Of a DNA stretch of 64,000 nucleotides, positions 18,969-27,345 are shown in pieces. The DNA comes from an uncultured Verrucomicrobiota bacterium (GTDB lineage Bacteria; Verrucomicrobiota; Verrucomicrobiia; Opitutales; Opitutaceae). The notes beneath the pieces were generated by a model, which worked only from the letters and a program-made list of their open reading frames with translations, was not told the origin of the DNA and did not search any database. Location of the stretch: NCBI GenBank assembly GCA_903856725.1, contig CAIOCT010000126.1, forward strand, positions 46,275 to 110,274, in the 5' to 3' direction. A program made the translations under genes and the position numbers. The first letter of the stretch is position 1. Every line of letters begins with the position of its first letter.

Positions 18969-19619
18969 ATGGGAACTATTCTTCAATTTCCGGATCAAAA
19001 AGATTCTGCTCCCATGACAGATAAAGCCCAAGAAGTAGCTTTGGATCGGCTGTTGGTTGACCGCTTTAAAGGCGGCGACGCCACCGCTTTTGAGCAATTA
19101 GTCACCAGATACTGGGATCGTATCTATGGCATGGTGCATCAACTACTCCGCAATCAACAAGATGCCGAGGAGGTTACCCAGGATGCTTTTATTCGCGCCC
19201 ACCGGGGATTAGTTAACTTTCGAGGGGATTCCGCCTTTTCCACTTGGCTTTATCAAATTGCCACCAATTTAGCGCGTAACCGCTACTGGTATTGGTGGCG
19301 CCGTAAACGCGATAAATCGATATCGTTCGACGCCCCTGTGAGTGGGGATAACGATACCACTTTGGCCGAACTAATCCCTGCCGAACAAGAAACCCCGGAG
19401 GATGCTACGGTCACGCAGGAATTTGTTAACCGAATTGCCGAATGCATGGACGAACTCAATGAAAAGCATCGTGAGATTCTCGTTCTACGCAATGTCCGCA
19501 ACCTCGCCTACGAGGAAATTGCGGAAATTCTCGGTATTAGTGTAGGCACTGTAAAAAGTCGAATCGCGCGAGCCCGTGAAAGCTTGCGCGAGAAACTCGG
19601 AGAGGAATTCACCCAATGA
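18969..19619 (+). CDS. ECF RNA polymerase sigma factor (RpoE-like)
   Basis: A 216-residue group-4 sigma factor. Region 2 is 'FKGGDATAFEQLVTRYWDRI' through 'QDAEEVTQDAFIRAHRGLVN' and 'FSTWLYQIATNLARNRYW'. Region 4 holds the helix-turn-helix 'LAYEEIAEILGISVGTVKSR'. The first 15 or so residues precede the usual start, so an internal ATG (residue 16) is an alternative. The next gene begins inside its stop codon (ATGA overlap at 19616-19619) and encodes a membrane-bound partner, the standard arrangement for a sigma/anti-sigma switch. ECF factors direct transcription of envelope or stress genes. The pair may regulate itself, but I could not define a promoter motif. Confidence 0.93.
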   Translation: MGTILQFPDQKDSAPMTDKAQEVALDRLLVDRFKGGDATAFEQLVTRYWDRIYGMVHQLLRNQQDAEEVTQDAFIRAHRGLVNFRGDSAFSTWLYQIATNLARNRYWYWWRRKRDKSISFDAPVSGDNDTTLAELIPAEQETPEDATVTQEFVNRIAECMDELNEKHREILVLRNVRNLAYEEIAEILGISVGTVKSRIARARESLREKLGEEFTQ

Positions 19620-20275
19620 AAGACCATCGTTTTATTGAACTCGTTAATTTGTATATCGACCGGCAGATCACCGCTGCAGAAACTGCTGAACTGGAGGCCG
19701 AAATTCAAGGGCACCCTCGTCGCCGCGCGACTTACCAGCAATATTGCCGAATTCACCGTGCTACACTGGTGATTGGCGAAGGTTTTCGGCCGCAAGCTGC
19801 CGGCCAGCCAGCTCAAACAGCTTTTACCAAAAATCGTTCACTCCAACGCTCTGGCGAACAACGTCAGCGCAAGGTACGCTGGAGTTACTATGTCAGTGGT
19901 CTGGCCGCCGCTGCTTGTTTTGGCTTAATTTTTATCCGCCTAAACTCGAAACCAACTGCTAATGTCAATTTACTGGCATCTGCATCGGTACCACTCACGC
20001 AAACCGAAATTAGCTCGCCAGGAGCTGAGTCGGTGATTCCGCAAATCGTCCCAGCCCACGAAAAAAATACTTATGTGGCAAGCGAGGTGCCCGCTCGGCC
20101 GCTACAACGTTCACTGCTCAGTCGCCAAAGTGAATCCATTCAGTACCCATCGCTCTTTGCGGATGAGGTTTTCAGCACGAAACAAATTGGCACGCTCACT
20201 AACCCAAGAACTTTCCGGGGCCTGCCAACACCCACCTCGCAACTCGAGTTTACCGCTTTTCAGTTTCAGCGTTAA
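19616..20275 (+). CDS. Predicted anti-sigma factor, single-pass membrane protein
   Basis: A 219-residue protein whose ATG overlaps the ECF sigma stop, implying translational coupling. The first 60 residues are helical and charged ('FIELVNLYIDRQITAAETAE', then 'YQQYCRIHRATLVIGEG'), matching the sigma-binding end of anti-sigma factors. However, it lacks the complete HxxxCxxC zinc motif; only one Cys and nearby His remain. One membrane span lies near residues 87-105 ('YYVSGLAAAACFGLIFIRL'). The outer part is a Ser/Thr/Pro-rich tail without a recognised domain. The call rests mainly on position, topology and the N-terminal pattern. How the signal releases the sigma factor is unknown. Confidence 0.78.
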   Translation: MKDHRFIELVNLYIDRQITAAETAELEAEIQGHPRRRATYQQYCRIHRATLVIGEGFRPQAAGQPAQTAFTKNRSLQRSGEQRQRKVRWSYYVSGLAAAACFGLIFIRLNSKPTANVNLLASASVPLTQTEISSPGAESVIPQIVPAHEKNTYVASEVPARPLQRSLLSRQSESIQYPSLFADEVFSTKQIGTLTNPRTFRGLPTPTSQLEFTAFQFQR

Positions 20276-20277
20276 GG

Positions 20278-20889
20278 TCAGCCCAGAGCTTTCTTAATCA
20301 AGGCCTCGATTGACGTGGTTGGTCCGAGTGTAACCCACGCTTGCCTGACCGCTTTATCGGCATCTGCCGCACGGTAGCCGAGGGCCACTAAGGCCAGCAC
20401 GGCATCGCGAATTTTGTTTTCAATTGAAACGGCGGGAGCTGCACCAGTTCCTGCCTGAGTCGCGGCGATACCAGCGAGTTCAGCGGGATTTAAATAATCG
20501 CGTAATTCGATAACGAGACGCTCGGCCGTTTTTTTACCGATCCCCGGGCACTTTGAGAGTAAGCCGACGTCACCTGCGGCAATGGCCCCTTTTAAGGTCG
20601 CGAGCGAAAGTTTGCTAAGGACGCTCAGCGCCATTTTCGGGCCAACTCCCGTTACTTTTTCTACTAGGAGGCGGAAGAAATTGCGTTCTTCGTCAGTGCT
20701 AAAACCATACAGGGTCTGTGAATCCTCGCGATAAACAGCAACTGTGTGTAATTTGACCAATTGCCCAATTGAGGGCAGTCGCTCTGCGGTCGTCACCGGA
20801 ATATGTACTTCATAGCCAAAGCCGCCGACCTCAATGGTGGCGGCGAGCGGCGAAGCGGCGACCAACTGTCCAGAAATGCTCGTAATCAT
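20278..20889 (-). CDS. ruvA: Holliday junction DNA helicase subunit RuvA
   Basis: A 203-residue protein of normal RuvA length. The N-terminal OB domain starts 'MITSISGQLVAASPLAATIE' and includes 'GGFGYEVHIPVTT' and 'REDSQTLYGFSTDEER'. Two helix-hairpin-helix motifs bind the junction: 'VTGVGPKMALSVLSKL' and 'CPGIGKKTAERLVIELRD'. The C-terminal domain III ('DAVLALVALGYRAADADKAV') contacts RuvB. RuvA tetramers hold four-way junctions while RuvB drives branch migration. ruvB and ruvC are not in the window. The start overlaps the dapB stop by 4 bp, so dapA-dapB-ruvA is one operon, convergent on the anti-sigma gene with 2 bp between. Confidence 0.95.
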   Translation of the reverse strand: MITSISGQLVAASPLAATIEVGGFGYEVHIPVTTAERLPSIGQLVKLHTVAVYREDSQTLYGFSTDEERNFFRLLVEKVTGVGPKMALSVLSKLSLATLKGAIAAGDVGLLSKCPGIGKKTAERLVIELRDYLNPAELAGIAATQAGTGAAPAVSIENKIRDAVLALVALGYRAADADKAVRQAWVTLGPTTSIEALIKKALG

Positions 20890-21617
20890 TTCAATCCAAG
20901 CACGTCCTGCATATCATACAGTCCGGGAGCTTGACCGATAACCCAATGGGCCGCGCGAATGGCTCCACGGGCAAAAATAGCGCGATCACTTGCCTTGTGG
21001 GTGAGTTCTAAGCGTTCCCCGAGCGCGGCAAAAATCACGGTATGATCGCCGATAACATCACCGCCGCGCAAAGCATGGACGCCCACTTCGCTCGGCGATC
21101 TTTCGCCAGTGAGGCCAGCGCGGCCGTGGCGTAAAGCGGCTGCAGATAACTGGCGTTCTTCCAGAATTATATCGAGGAGACGAGCAGCTGTACCACTCGG
21201 TGCATCTTTCTTAAAGCGATGATGCATTTCTACTACTTCGGCATCATAATCAGAACCGAGAATTCCAGCTGCACGCTGCGTCAGAGCAAAAAGGAGGTTA
21301 ACACCAATAGAAAAATTTCCGGCCCAGACGCAGGGTATTTTCGCTGCCAAGGTGCGCAAATGCTCCTTTTCAGCTGGCGTATGCCCAGTCGTGCCTAGAA
21401 CAACAGGTTTGCGGTGAATCTGCGCAAGCTCGAGCACTTGCGCGGTGGCCCCAGGTGAGCTGAAATCAATTATTACTTCACAGCGCGAGATCGAGGCACT
21501 GAGATCATCGCCAGCATCGAGGCCGGCGTAAATTGTCGCATTCATTTCGCCAGCAACACTGGCAATGACCTGGCCCATACGCCCCTTGGCCCCATTAAGA
21601 AGAATTTGCAGTGGCAT
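20886..21617 (-). CDS. dapB: 4-hydroxy-tetrahydrodipicolinate reductase
   Basis: A 243-residue NAD(P)H-dependent reductase, second dedicated step of lysine and diaminopimelate synthesis. The nucleotide-binding start is 'ILLNGAKGRMGQVIASVAG'. 'VVLGTTGHTPAEKEHL' and 'VWAGNFSIGVNLLFAL' follow, then the catalytic 'VVEMHHRFKKDAPSGTA' with its His-His and Lys. Length is slightly short for the family (about 250-270) but all motifs are present. It lies 5 bp after dapA and overlaps ruvA by 4 bp. Diaminopimelate from this path also builds peptidoglycan. Confidence 0.96.
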   Translation of the reverse strand: MPLQILLNGAKGRMGQVIASVAGEMNATIYAGLDAGDDLSASISRCEVIIDFSSPGATAQVLELAQIHRKPVVLGTTGHTPAEKEHLRTLAAKIPCVWAGNFSIGVNLLFALTQRAAGILGSDYDAEVVEMHHRFKKDAPSGTAARLLDIILEERQLSAAALRHGRAGLTGERSPSEVGVHALRGGDVIGDHTVIFAALGERLELTHKASDRAIFARGAIRAAHWVIGQAPGLYDMQDVLGLK

Positions 21618-21622
21618 GTTAA

Positions 21623-22513
21623 TTAGCCCCGGTAGGCAGCCAACGCGGCCAGCAGTGTTTTACGATTGGCCATACTTAAAGGGCAGAGGGGTAAGCGGAC
21701 TTCCTCAGAGCTAATAATCCCTAAATGGGCCAGAGCTACTTTCATCGGCACCGGATTTGATTCAATGAAGAATGTCTTGAAGAGCGGATAAAGTTTCCGG
21801 TGTAAACTACGCGCGCGATGATAATCACCCGCCAGGGCCAGCGCCGTCAATTTGGTCACTTCGCGAGGAAAATAATTAGAGGCTACACTGATCACGCCTT
21901 TCGCCCCCACTGCCATGAAGGGGAGGGTGAGGCTGTCATCGCCACTCAGCACAGTCACAGAATCGCCCAAGGCTTGGATAATTTGATCAACGCGATCCAC
22001 GCTGCCGCCTGCTTCCTTGATGTGGGCAACGTGCGGATATTTAGCCCGAAGACGAGCGATGACGTCGACGCTGATCTCAACACCACAGCGACCGGGAATC
22101 GAATATAATATGATGGGCTTGTCGGTAGCGTCAGCGATTCGCGCAAAGTGCTGAAACAGCCCCTCCTGGGTTGGGCGATTATAATAAGGGGCTACGAGCA
22201 ACAAAGCATCGGCACCCGCAGCAACCGCGGCCTGACTGAGATCGATAGCTTCTTGTGTGGAGTTAGAACCCGTTCCGGCAATGACCGGGACTCTCCCTCG
22301 GGCAGACTCAATCGTGCAGGCAATAATGGCCAAATGTTCGTCATGAGTGACTGTCGGAGACTCGCCGGTGGTTCCGACGGGAATCAGACCATCGATCCCA
22401 CCTTTAATTTGAAACTCCACGAGTTTCTTTAATTCGTCGAATGCGACGGCCCCGCGCCGGAATGGAGTGACAAGGGCAGTGTAGGAACCGGTGAACTGGC
22501 TTGGGCGTTTCAT
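21623..22513 (-). CDS. dapA: 4-hydroxy-tetrahydrodipicolinate synthase
   Basis: A 296-residue TIM-barrel aldolase joining pyruvate and aspartate semialdehyde, the first step of the diaminopimelate/lysine branch. Visible motifs: 'GSYTALVTPFRRGAVAF', 'GLIPVGTTGESPTVTHDEH', 'GTGSNSTQEAIDLSQAA', 'LYSIPGRCGVEI' (catalytic Tyr) and 'HIKEAGGSVDRV' with the Schiff-base Lys. It leads the dapA-dapB-ruvA operon. Its start faces the pilT-like gene; with the preferred pilT start the divergent spacer is 78 bp. Confidence 0.96.
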   Translation of the reverse strand: MKRPSQFTGSYTALVTPFRRGAVAFDELKKLVEFQIKGGIDGLIPVGTTGESPTVTHDEHLAIIACTIESARGRVPVIAGTGSNSTQEAIDLSQAAVAAGADALLLVAPYYNRPTQEGLFQHFARIADATDKPIILYSIPGRCGVEISVDVIARLRAKYPHVAHIKEAGGSVDRVDQIIQALGDSVTVLSGDDSLTLPFMAVGAKGVISVASNYFPREVTKLTALALAGDYHRARSLHRKLYPLFKTFFIESNPVPMKVALAHLGIISSEEVRLPLCPLSMANRKTLLAALAAYRG

Positions 22514-22591
22514 GGGAAAGTTACCTTGAACGATGCAAAGTTAAGCTATAGCAAAAGCACAGCTTTAATCACGGTTCACGCAAAAAATTCC

Positions 22592-23686
22592 ATGAGTATC
22601 ACGATTCACACCGAAATTGTTAATGATCTGCTTAAACTGGCGGTCGAGAGCGGCGCCAGCGATATCATCATTAAAGCAGGGAAGTCAGGTTATTTGCGCA
22701 TCGGTGGACGGCTCCGCCCAGTGGAGATGGAGCCTGTTTCGGCTGAACACGTCCAAGCCTTCGTCGACGAAAAAGTCCCCGCCATTTTCAAAGAGCGCTG
22801 GGCCCAGCAGGGGCAAATAGACTTTGCATACGCGACTGACGGCATAGGTCGCTTTCGAGTTAACGCCTTCCATCAACGCGGCCTGGTTAGCATCGTCTTT
22901 CGCCACATCAAGGACCGTCCGCCCACTTTTGCGGAATTGAACATCGAATCCGAGACCTTGACTAAATTAGCTTCGGCCAAGGACGGAATTTTACTCATCT
23001 GCGGCGCCACTGGCTCAGGCAAAAGTTCCACGATGGCCGCAATGCTCAATTGGATTAATCAGAACTTGGATAAACATATCGTCACGATTGAAGATCCCAT
23101 TGAGTACACCTTCAAAGACGAGAAATCACTTTTTCAACAACGTGAAATCGGCCTGGATGTGCCGAGCTTTGAGTTGGCAATCAAATCCGTGCTTCGCCAA
23201 AATCCTGACATCATTTTAATCGGCGAAATGCGTGACAAAGAAACCTTTGAAACTGCGATTTCGGCGGCTGAGACCGGCCATTTAGTGATCTCTACGATGC
23301 ACGCCTCGACGGTTAAACAATCGCTCACTCGCTTATTTGAATTCTTCCCGCCGGAGCAAATTGAACAAGCTCGACGCCAAATAGCTGGCTCTTTGCGTGG
23401 TTTCGTCTGTCAAAAATTAATTCCCGCACTCGAAGGTGGCGGGCGCTTCGCCGCTCATGAAATTCTCATCGCTGACGCCATGGTGTGTAATCTGATTCTT
23501 GATGATCAAAATGAAAAGATTCAGCAGCTGCTCGAAACCAACAGCGACGCCGGATCTAAGGCTTTCAATAAAGATATTTATCGCCTAATCAAAGAGGGGA
23601 AAATCAGCAAGGCGGATGGATTGCGCTTCTCCCCAAACCCCCAAGCACTCGAGATGAATCTCAAGGGGATTTTCTTTAAGACCTGA
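22592..23686 (+). CDS. pilT: PilT-like type IV pilus retraction ATPase
   Basis: A 364-residue secretion ATPase. I chose the ATG at 22592 because 'LLKLAVESGASDIIIKAGKS' matches the usual start; an upstream ATG at 22526 would add 22 residues of no family likeness. Walker A is 'GATGSGKSSTMAAML' (about residues 138-152). The Asp box is 'VTIEDPIEYTF', Walker B 'DIILIGEMRDKETF', the His box 'TGHLVISTMHAST', and 'RQIAGSLRGFVCQKLIPALE' resembles the PilT C-terminal segment. PilT hexamers power pilus retraction and twitching. No other pilus gene is near. The following gene starts within its stop codon (TGATG). Confidence 0.9.
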   Translation: MSITIHTEIVNDLLKLAVESGASDIIIKAGKSGYLRIGGRLRPVEMEPVSAEHVQAFVDEKVPAIFKERWAQQGQIDFAYATDGIGRFRVNAFHQRGLVSIVFRHIKDRPPTFAELNIESETLTKLASAKDGILLICGATGSGKSSTMAAMLNWINQNLDKHIVTIEDPIEYTFKDEKSLFQQREIGLDVPSFELAIKSVLRQNPDIILIGEMRDKETFETAISAAETGHLVISTMHASTVKQSLTRLFEFFPPEQIEQARRQIAGSLRGFVCQKLIPALEGGGRFAAHEILIADAMVCNLILDDQNEKIQQLLETNSDAGSKAFNKDIYRLIKEGKISKADGLRFSPNPQALEMNLKGIFFKT

Positions 23687-24579
23687 TGAAATTCCGTGCT
23701 GGTGTATTTATTTTTGCCTGCGGAACCGCGATCGCATCAACCGCACAGGTCGGTGGCGTAGCGCTGGAAGATTCTCAGCGCGAACTTAAGGTCCTCCAGG
23801 CAGTGCCTAATACCAAAACGAGCATACCCACCAACGCTGAGTTAACGGCAAACTTTGCCCAGTTACCAACCGTAGGTGTCCAGCCGACACCACTTAATCG
23901 AGAATCGCCTCAGCGAGTAGTCCAAGAGTTAAAGGAGCGAAAGTCGGTCGATAAAAATTGGCTGGTCAATGGCGTCAACGCTTTGGAACGGGCCGCGCAC
24001 CCCGAGACTGCTAATCTTCATGCTGCTGATAATTTACTGCAAGCAGAGCCGGACTCTGCCCGAGAACACACGGCGGCCCCCAATTTACTGGAAATTTACG
24101 GCAACCAACAAGCGCCCGCGCCAGTCAACTCCGCGAGCAAGCATGCCACCGTCGCTTCGCGCGATCCGCTGGCGCCATTTTTACAAGGTTGGCTCGCAGA
24201 CTCACCCGTTCGCGGCCTGTTTTTCGATGATTATGTTAAGAAAATAAATACAGAGGAGGCCACTGTTTCGAGTTCGCATAACTCCGCCACGGCCCAATCG
24301 GGGGAGCCTCGGCTAGCAACCAATGAGAGACGCACTCGCCCTCATCAAACTGAAGCAAACCCCTATCTCTCTCCGGTAAACATACAGGCGTTACAAAATC
24401 CAGTCATGACGAGTAATCAGGTGAGTTTGAGTGACGCTCCTGGTAATTTTTTCCGCCAGGAGATGCCAGCTGGACCTATCGCCGAGGCGTTGCCAGGGTC
24501 TCGGACACGTGAAAAGCCCTCGGCGCGACTCATTCCATCCGACGCCCACAAATATTTCCCTCAGCAGAGGAAATTTTAG
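23686..24579 (+). CDS. Secreted protein of unknown function
   Basis: A 297-residue protein not recognised as any family. A Sec signal is clear ('MKFRAGVFIFACGTAIASTA' then QVGG). The mature part is rich in Ala, Pro, Asn and Glu, with low predicted order and few hydrophobic blocks. Segments such as 'LAPFLQGWLADSPVRGLFFD' and 'LIPSDAHKYFPQQRKF' at the C-terminus look more structured. The ATG overlaps the stop of the pilT-like gene, so the two are translationally coupled; that hints at, but does not prove, a link with pili or with the envelope. fabD follows after 45 bp. Confidence 0.7.
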   Translation: MKFRAGVFIFACGTAIASTAQVGGVALEDSQRELKVLQAVPNTKTSIPTNAELTANFAQLPTVGVQPTPLNRESPQRVVQELKERKSVDKNWLVNGVNALERAAHPETANLHAADNLLQAEPDSAREHTAAPNLLEIYGNQQAPAPVNSASKHATVASRDPLAPFLQGWLADSPVRGLFFDDYVKKINTEEATVSSSHNSATAQSGEPRLATNERRTRPHQTEANPYLSPVNIQALQNPVMTSNQVSLSDAPGNFFRQEMPAGPIAEALPGSRTREKPSARLIPSDAHKYFPQQRKF

Positions 24580-24624
24580 GGCTTGGTTTTTAGGCACTGG
24601 ACCGGTTTAACCCACCTTTCATCT

Positions 24625-25530
24625 ATGTCACTTGCGCTAATTTTTGCTGGGCAAGGCGCCCAAAAGGTTGGGATGGGGAAGTCGCTTTACGACGGCTCAG
24701 CGGCCGCGCGGGCACTCTACGATCAGGCTAAACTAGTCTTGGGCTGGGATTTGGCTCAAATTAGCTTTAATGGCCCCGAAGCCGAGCTGACCCAAACGAA
24801 GATTTGTCAGCCCGCACTTTTCGTCCATGGCCTCGCGGTTCAGGCCGTTTTGAGAGAAAAGGGACTATTACCGGAGGTTAAGTTCGCCATGGGTCTAAGT
24901 CTCGGCGAGGTCACTGCATTGACTGCAGCTGGCGTTTTCGATTTTCAGACTGGGCTAAAAATTGTCGCCGAAAGAGGACGCCTTATGCAGCAAGCTTGTG
25001 AAAAGTCCATGGGTGGCATGGCAGCCATAATCGGCGAAGAGCGTGCCAAGGTGAGTGAACTTTGTCAGGAATTTGATCTCGAGACGGCTAATTTTAACGC
25101 CCCAGGGCAAATCATTGTTTCCGGGGAAAAAGCGAAAGTGGATGCACTCGTCGCGACAGCCAAGGATCGCGGCGTAAAACGGGTGATGGCCCTCAACGTG
25201 GCGGGAGCTTATCACAGCCGCTTAATGGAACCAGCCCGAGCAGAATTTCAGACTTATCTCGCCGGGGTGACCTTCCATCGTCCTACTTGCGCTGTGCTAA
25301 GTAATACCACCGGTCAGATTGTCACTGAACCCGAGGCCATCCGGTCAGCCTTAGTAAAACAGGTTGTTTCTTCGGTCCTTTGGGAGGATTGCATGCGCAA
25401 CTGCGTCGCCTTGGGTGCGACTGAATTTATTGAATGTGGTCCTGGCGCAGTGCTTGCGGGACTCGCACGCCGTACCGATAAAACCTGGCTAGTTAAAAGC
25501 TTCGCTGAATTGACTGACCTCCCTGCCTAA
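24625..25530 (+). CDS. fabD: Malonyl-CoA:ACP transacylase
   Basis: A 301-residue enzyme that loads malonyl onto acyl carrier protein for fatty acid elongation. The ATG at 24625 begins 'MSLALIFAGQGAQKVGMGKS', the standard FabD N-terminus; upstream codons in the same frame are not family sequence. The nucleophile is Ser92 in 'GLSLGEV', and the catalytic His is His197 in 'AGAYHSRLM'. 'NFNAPGQIIVSGEKAKVDAL' and 'EFIECGPGAVLAGLARR' are also typical. The lepA GTG starts directly after the stop codon. It is the only fabD in the window and could supply malonyl-ACP to the lipid locus starting 3 kb downstream on the other strand. Confidence 0.96.
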   Translation: MSLALIFAGQGAQKVGMGKSLYDGSAAARALYDQAKLVLGWDLAQISFNGPEAELTQTKICQPALFVHGLAVQAVLREKGLLPEVKFAMGLSLGEVTALTAAGVFDFQTGLKIVAERGRLMQQACEKSMGGMAAIIGEERAKVSELCQEFDLETANFNAPGQIIVSGEKAKVDALVATAKDRGVKRVMALNVAGAYHSRLMEPARAEFQTYLAGVTFHRPTCAVLSNTTGQIVTEPEAIRSALVKQVVSSVLWEDCMRNCVALGATEFIECGPGAVLAGLARRTDKTWLVKSFAELTDLPA

Positions 25531-27333
25531 GTGAAAGACGCTCCGCTCACACGTAATTTTTGCATCATTGCCCATGTTGATCATGGGAAGACGACCCTGT
25601 CTGACCGACTGTTAGAATTTACGAGTACTATCACTAAAAGAGTGATGACGGATCAGCATTTAGATTCGATGGACCTCGAGAAAGAACGGGGCATCACGAT
25701 CAAAATGCATCCCGTGACAATGAATTATCCGGCGAAGGACGGTAAAATATATAAACTAAACTTGATGGATACGCCGGGGCATGTTGATTTTGCGTACGAA
25801 GTTTCCCGTTCGCTGGCCGCCTGTGAAGGTGCCCTTTTGCTCATCGATGCTGCACAAGGCGTCGAAGCCCAAACGGTCGCTAATGCGCATCTCGCTTTTT
25901 CGCAGGGGCTCAAAGTTATTCCGGTTATTAATAAAATTGATCTGCCCAGCGCTAATCTCGAACTTTGCATTCGTCAGCTGGAAGATATCTTAACTATTCC
26001 GGCCGAAGAGGCGATTCTCGCGAGCGGCAAATCAGGCATTGGCATTGAAGATATTCTCGAGGCGATTGTGCAGCGTGTTCCAGCTCCGCGTTGGACAGAC
26101 TACCCGACAACTCGGATGCTCGTGTTTGACTCCAAGTATGATTCGTATCGTGGAGTTATTTCGCATGTGCGGGTTTTCTCAGGAACCTTCAAGGCGGGCG
26201 AAATCATGATGCTGATGAGCTCAGGCCAAAAATCTGAGATTAAGGAAGTCGGCATGTTTCACCCCGGCATGATCAAGTGCCAGGAATTAGGACCCGGCGA
26301 CGTGGGCTATATTGTTAGCAACATCAAGAGCGTCGATGAAATCAAAGTAGGGGACACCGTTACGCACGCTAATAAACCGGCATCCGAGATGCTACCCGGG
26401 TACAAAGAAGTTCGTCCGATGGTTTATTGCGGTCTATATCCACTGGAATCAAATGATTATGAAAAGCTGAAGGTCGCGCTTAGTAAATTGCGCCTGAACG
26501 ATTCATCACTGATTTATTCTAATGAAAGTTCCGTCGCTCTAGGCTTTGGCTTTCGCTGTGGCTTTCTGGGCTTATTGCACATGGAGGTCGTGCAAGAGCG
26601 CATTCGGCGTGAATACGATGTAGAAATCATCTCCACCTATCCGAGCGTGGTCTATAAGGTAAAGAAGCATGGCGGCGAGGTGATCGATGTTGATAACCCC
26701 ATCAACTTACCTGATCCGGGTACGATTTTTGAGATCAGTGAGCCGACGATTAAAGCGGCCATTCACACTCCCAATGAATTTCTTGGTGATATCCTAAGCC
26801 TGGTGATGGAGAAGCGCGGTAGTTGCGATCAGACCGATACACTCGATGGTGCGCGCGTCATGCTGACCTGCACACTTCCCCTTAATGAAATTCTCGTTGA
26901 TTTTAATGATCGGCTTAAGAGTATCACACGTGGCTACGGTTCGATGGACTATGAATTAGGTGAGTATCGAGTCTCGGATCTCGTGAAGATGGATATCATG
27001 GTAAATAATGACCCGGTAGATGCTTTTGCCAGTATTGTGCACCGCAGTAAGGCTGAAGGGCAGGGGCGTGGCCTTTGCGAGAAGCTGGCGGACATCATCC
27101 CCGCGCAAATGTTTAAGATAGCCGTCCAAGCGGCGATCGGTGGCAAGATCATCGCACGTGATAATGTCCGTGAAATGCGCAAAGACGTTACCGCAAAGTG
27201 TTATGGCGGTGATATCAGTCGTAAACGCAAGTTGCTCGATAAGCAGAAAGAAGGTAAAAAGAAGATGAAACAAATTGGCCGTGTTTCGATCCCACCTGAT
27301 GCTTTTATTCAGGTACTTAAAACCAACAGTTAA
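25531..27333 (+). CDS. lepA: Elongation factor 4 (LepA), ribosome GTPase
   Basis: A 600-residue translational GTPase beginning with GTG immediately after the fabD stop. G motifs: G1 'AHVDHGKTTLSDRLLE', G2 'ERGITIKMHPV', G3 'DTPGHVDFAYEV', G4 'INKIDLP'. The EF-G-like domains follow ('CGFRCGFLGLLHMEVVQERI'). The LepA-specific C-terminal domain is present ('GKIIARDNVREMRKDVTAKC', then 'YGGDISRKRKLLDKQKEGKK'). LepA acts on stalled or mis-translocated ribosomes. Adjacency to lepB, 12 bp downstream, is the classic lepA-lepB order. Confidence 0.98.
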   Translation: MKDAPLTRNFCIIAHVDHGKTTLSDRLLEFTSTITKRVMTDQHLDSMDLEKERGITIKMHPVTMNYPAKDGKIYKLNLMDTPGHVDFAYEVSRSLAACEGALLLIDAAQGVEAQTVANAHLAFSQGLKVIPVINKIDLPSANLELCIRQLEDILTIPAEEAILASGKSGIGIEDILEAIVQRVPAPRWTDYPTTRMLVFDSKYDSYRGVISHVRVFSGTFKAGEIMMLMSSGQKSEIKEVGMFHPGMIKCQELGPGDVGYIVSNIKSVDEIKVGDTVTHANKPASEMLPGYKEVRPMVYCGLYPLESNDYEKLKVALSKLRLNDSSLIYSNESSVALGFGFRCGFLGLLHMEVVQERIRREYDVEIISTYPSVVYKVKKHGGEVIDVDNPINLPDPGTIFEISEPTIKAAIHTPNEFLGDILSLVMEKRGSCDQTDTLDGARVMLTCTLPLNEILVDFNDRLKSITRGYGSMDYELGEYRVSDLVKMDIMVNNDPVDAFASIVHRSKAEGQGRGLCEKLADIIPAQMFKIAVQAAIGGKIIARDNVREMRKDVTAKCYGGDISRKRKLLDKQKEGKKKMKQIGRVSIPPDAFIQVLKTNS

Positions 27334-27345
27334 CCCCCGTCTTGC

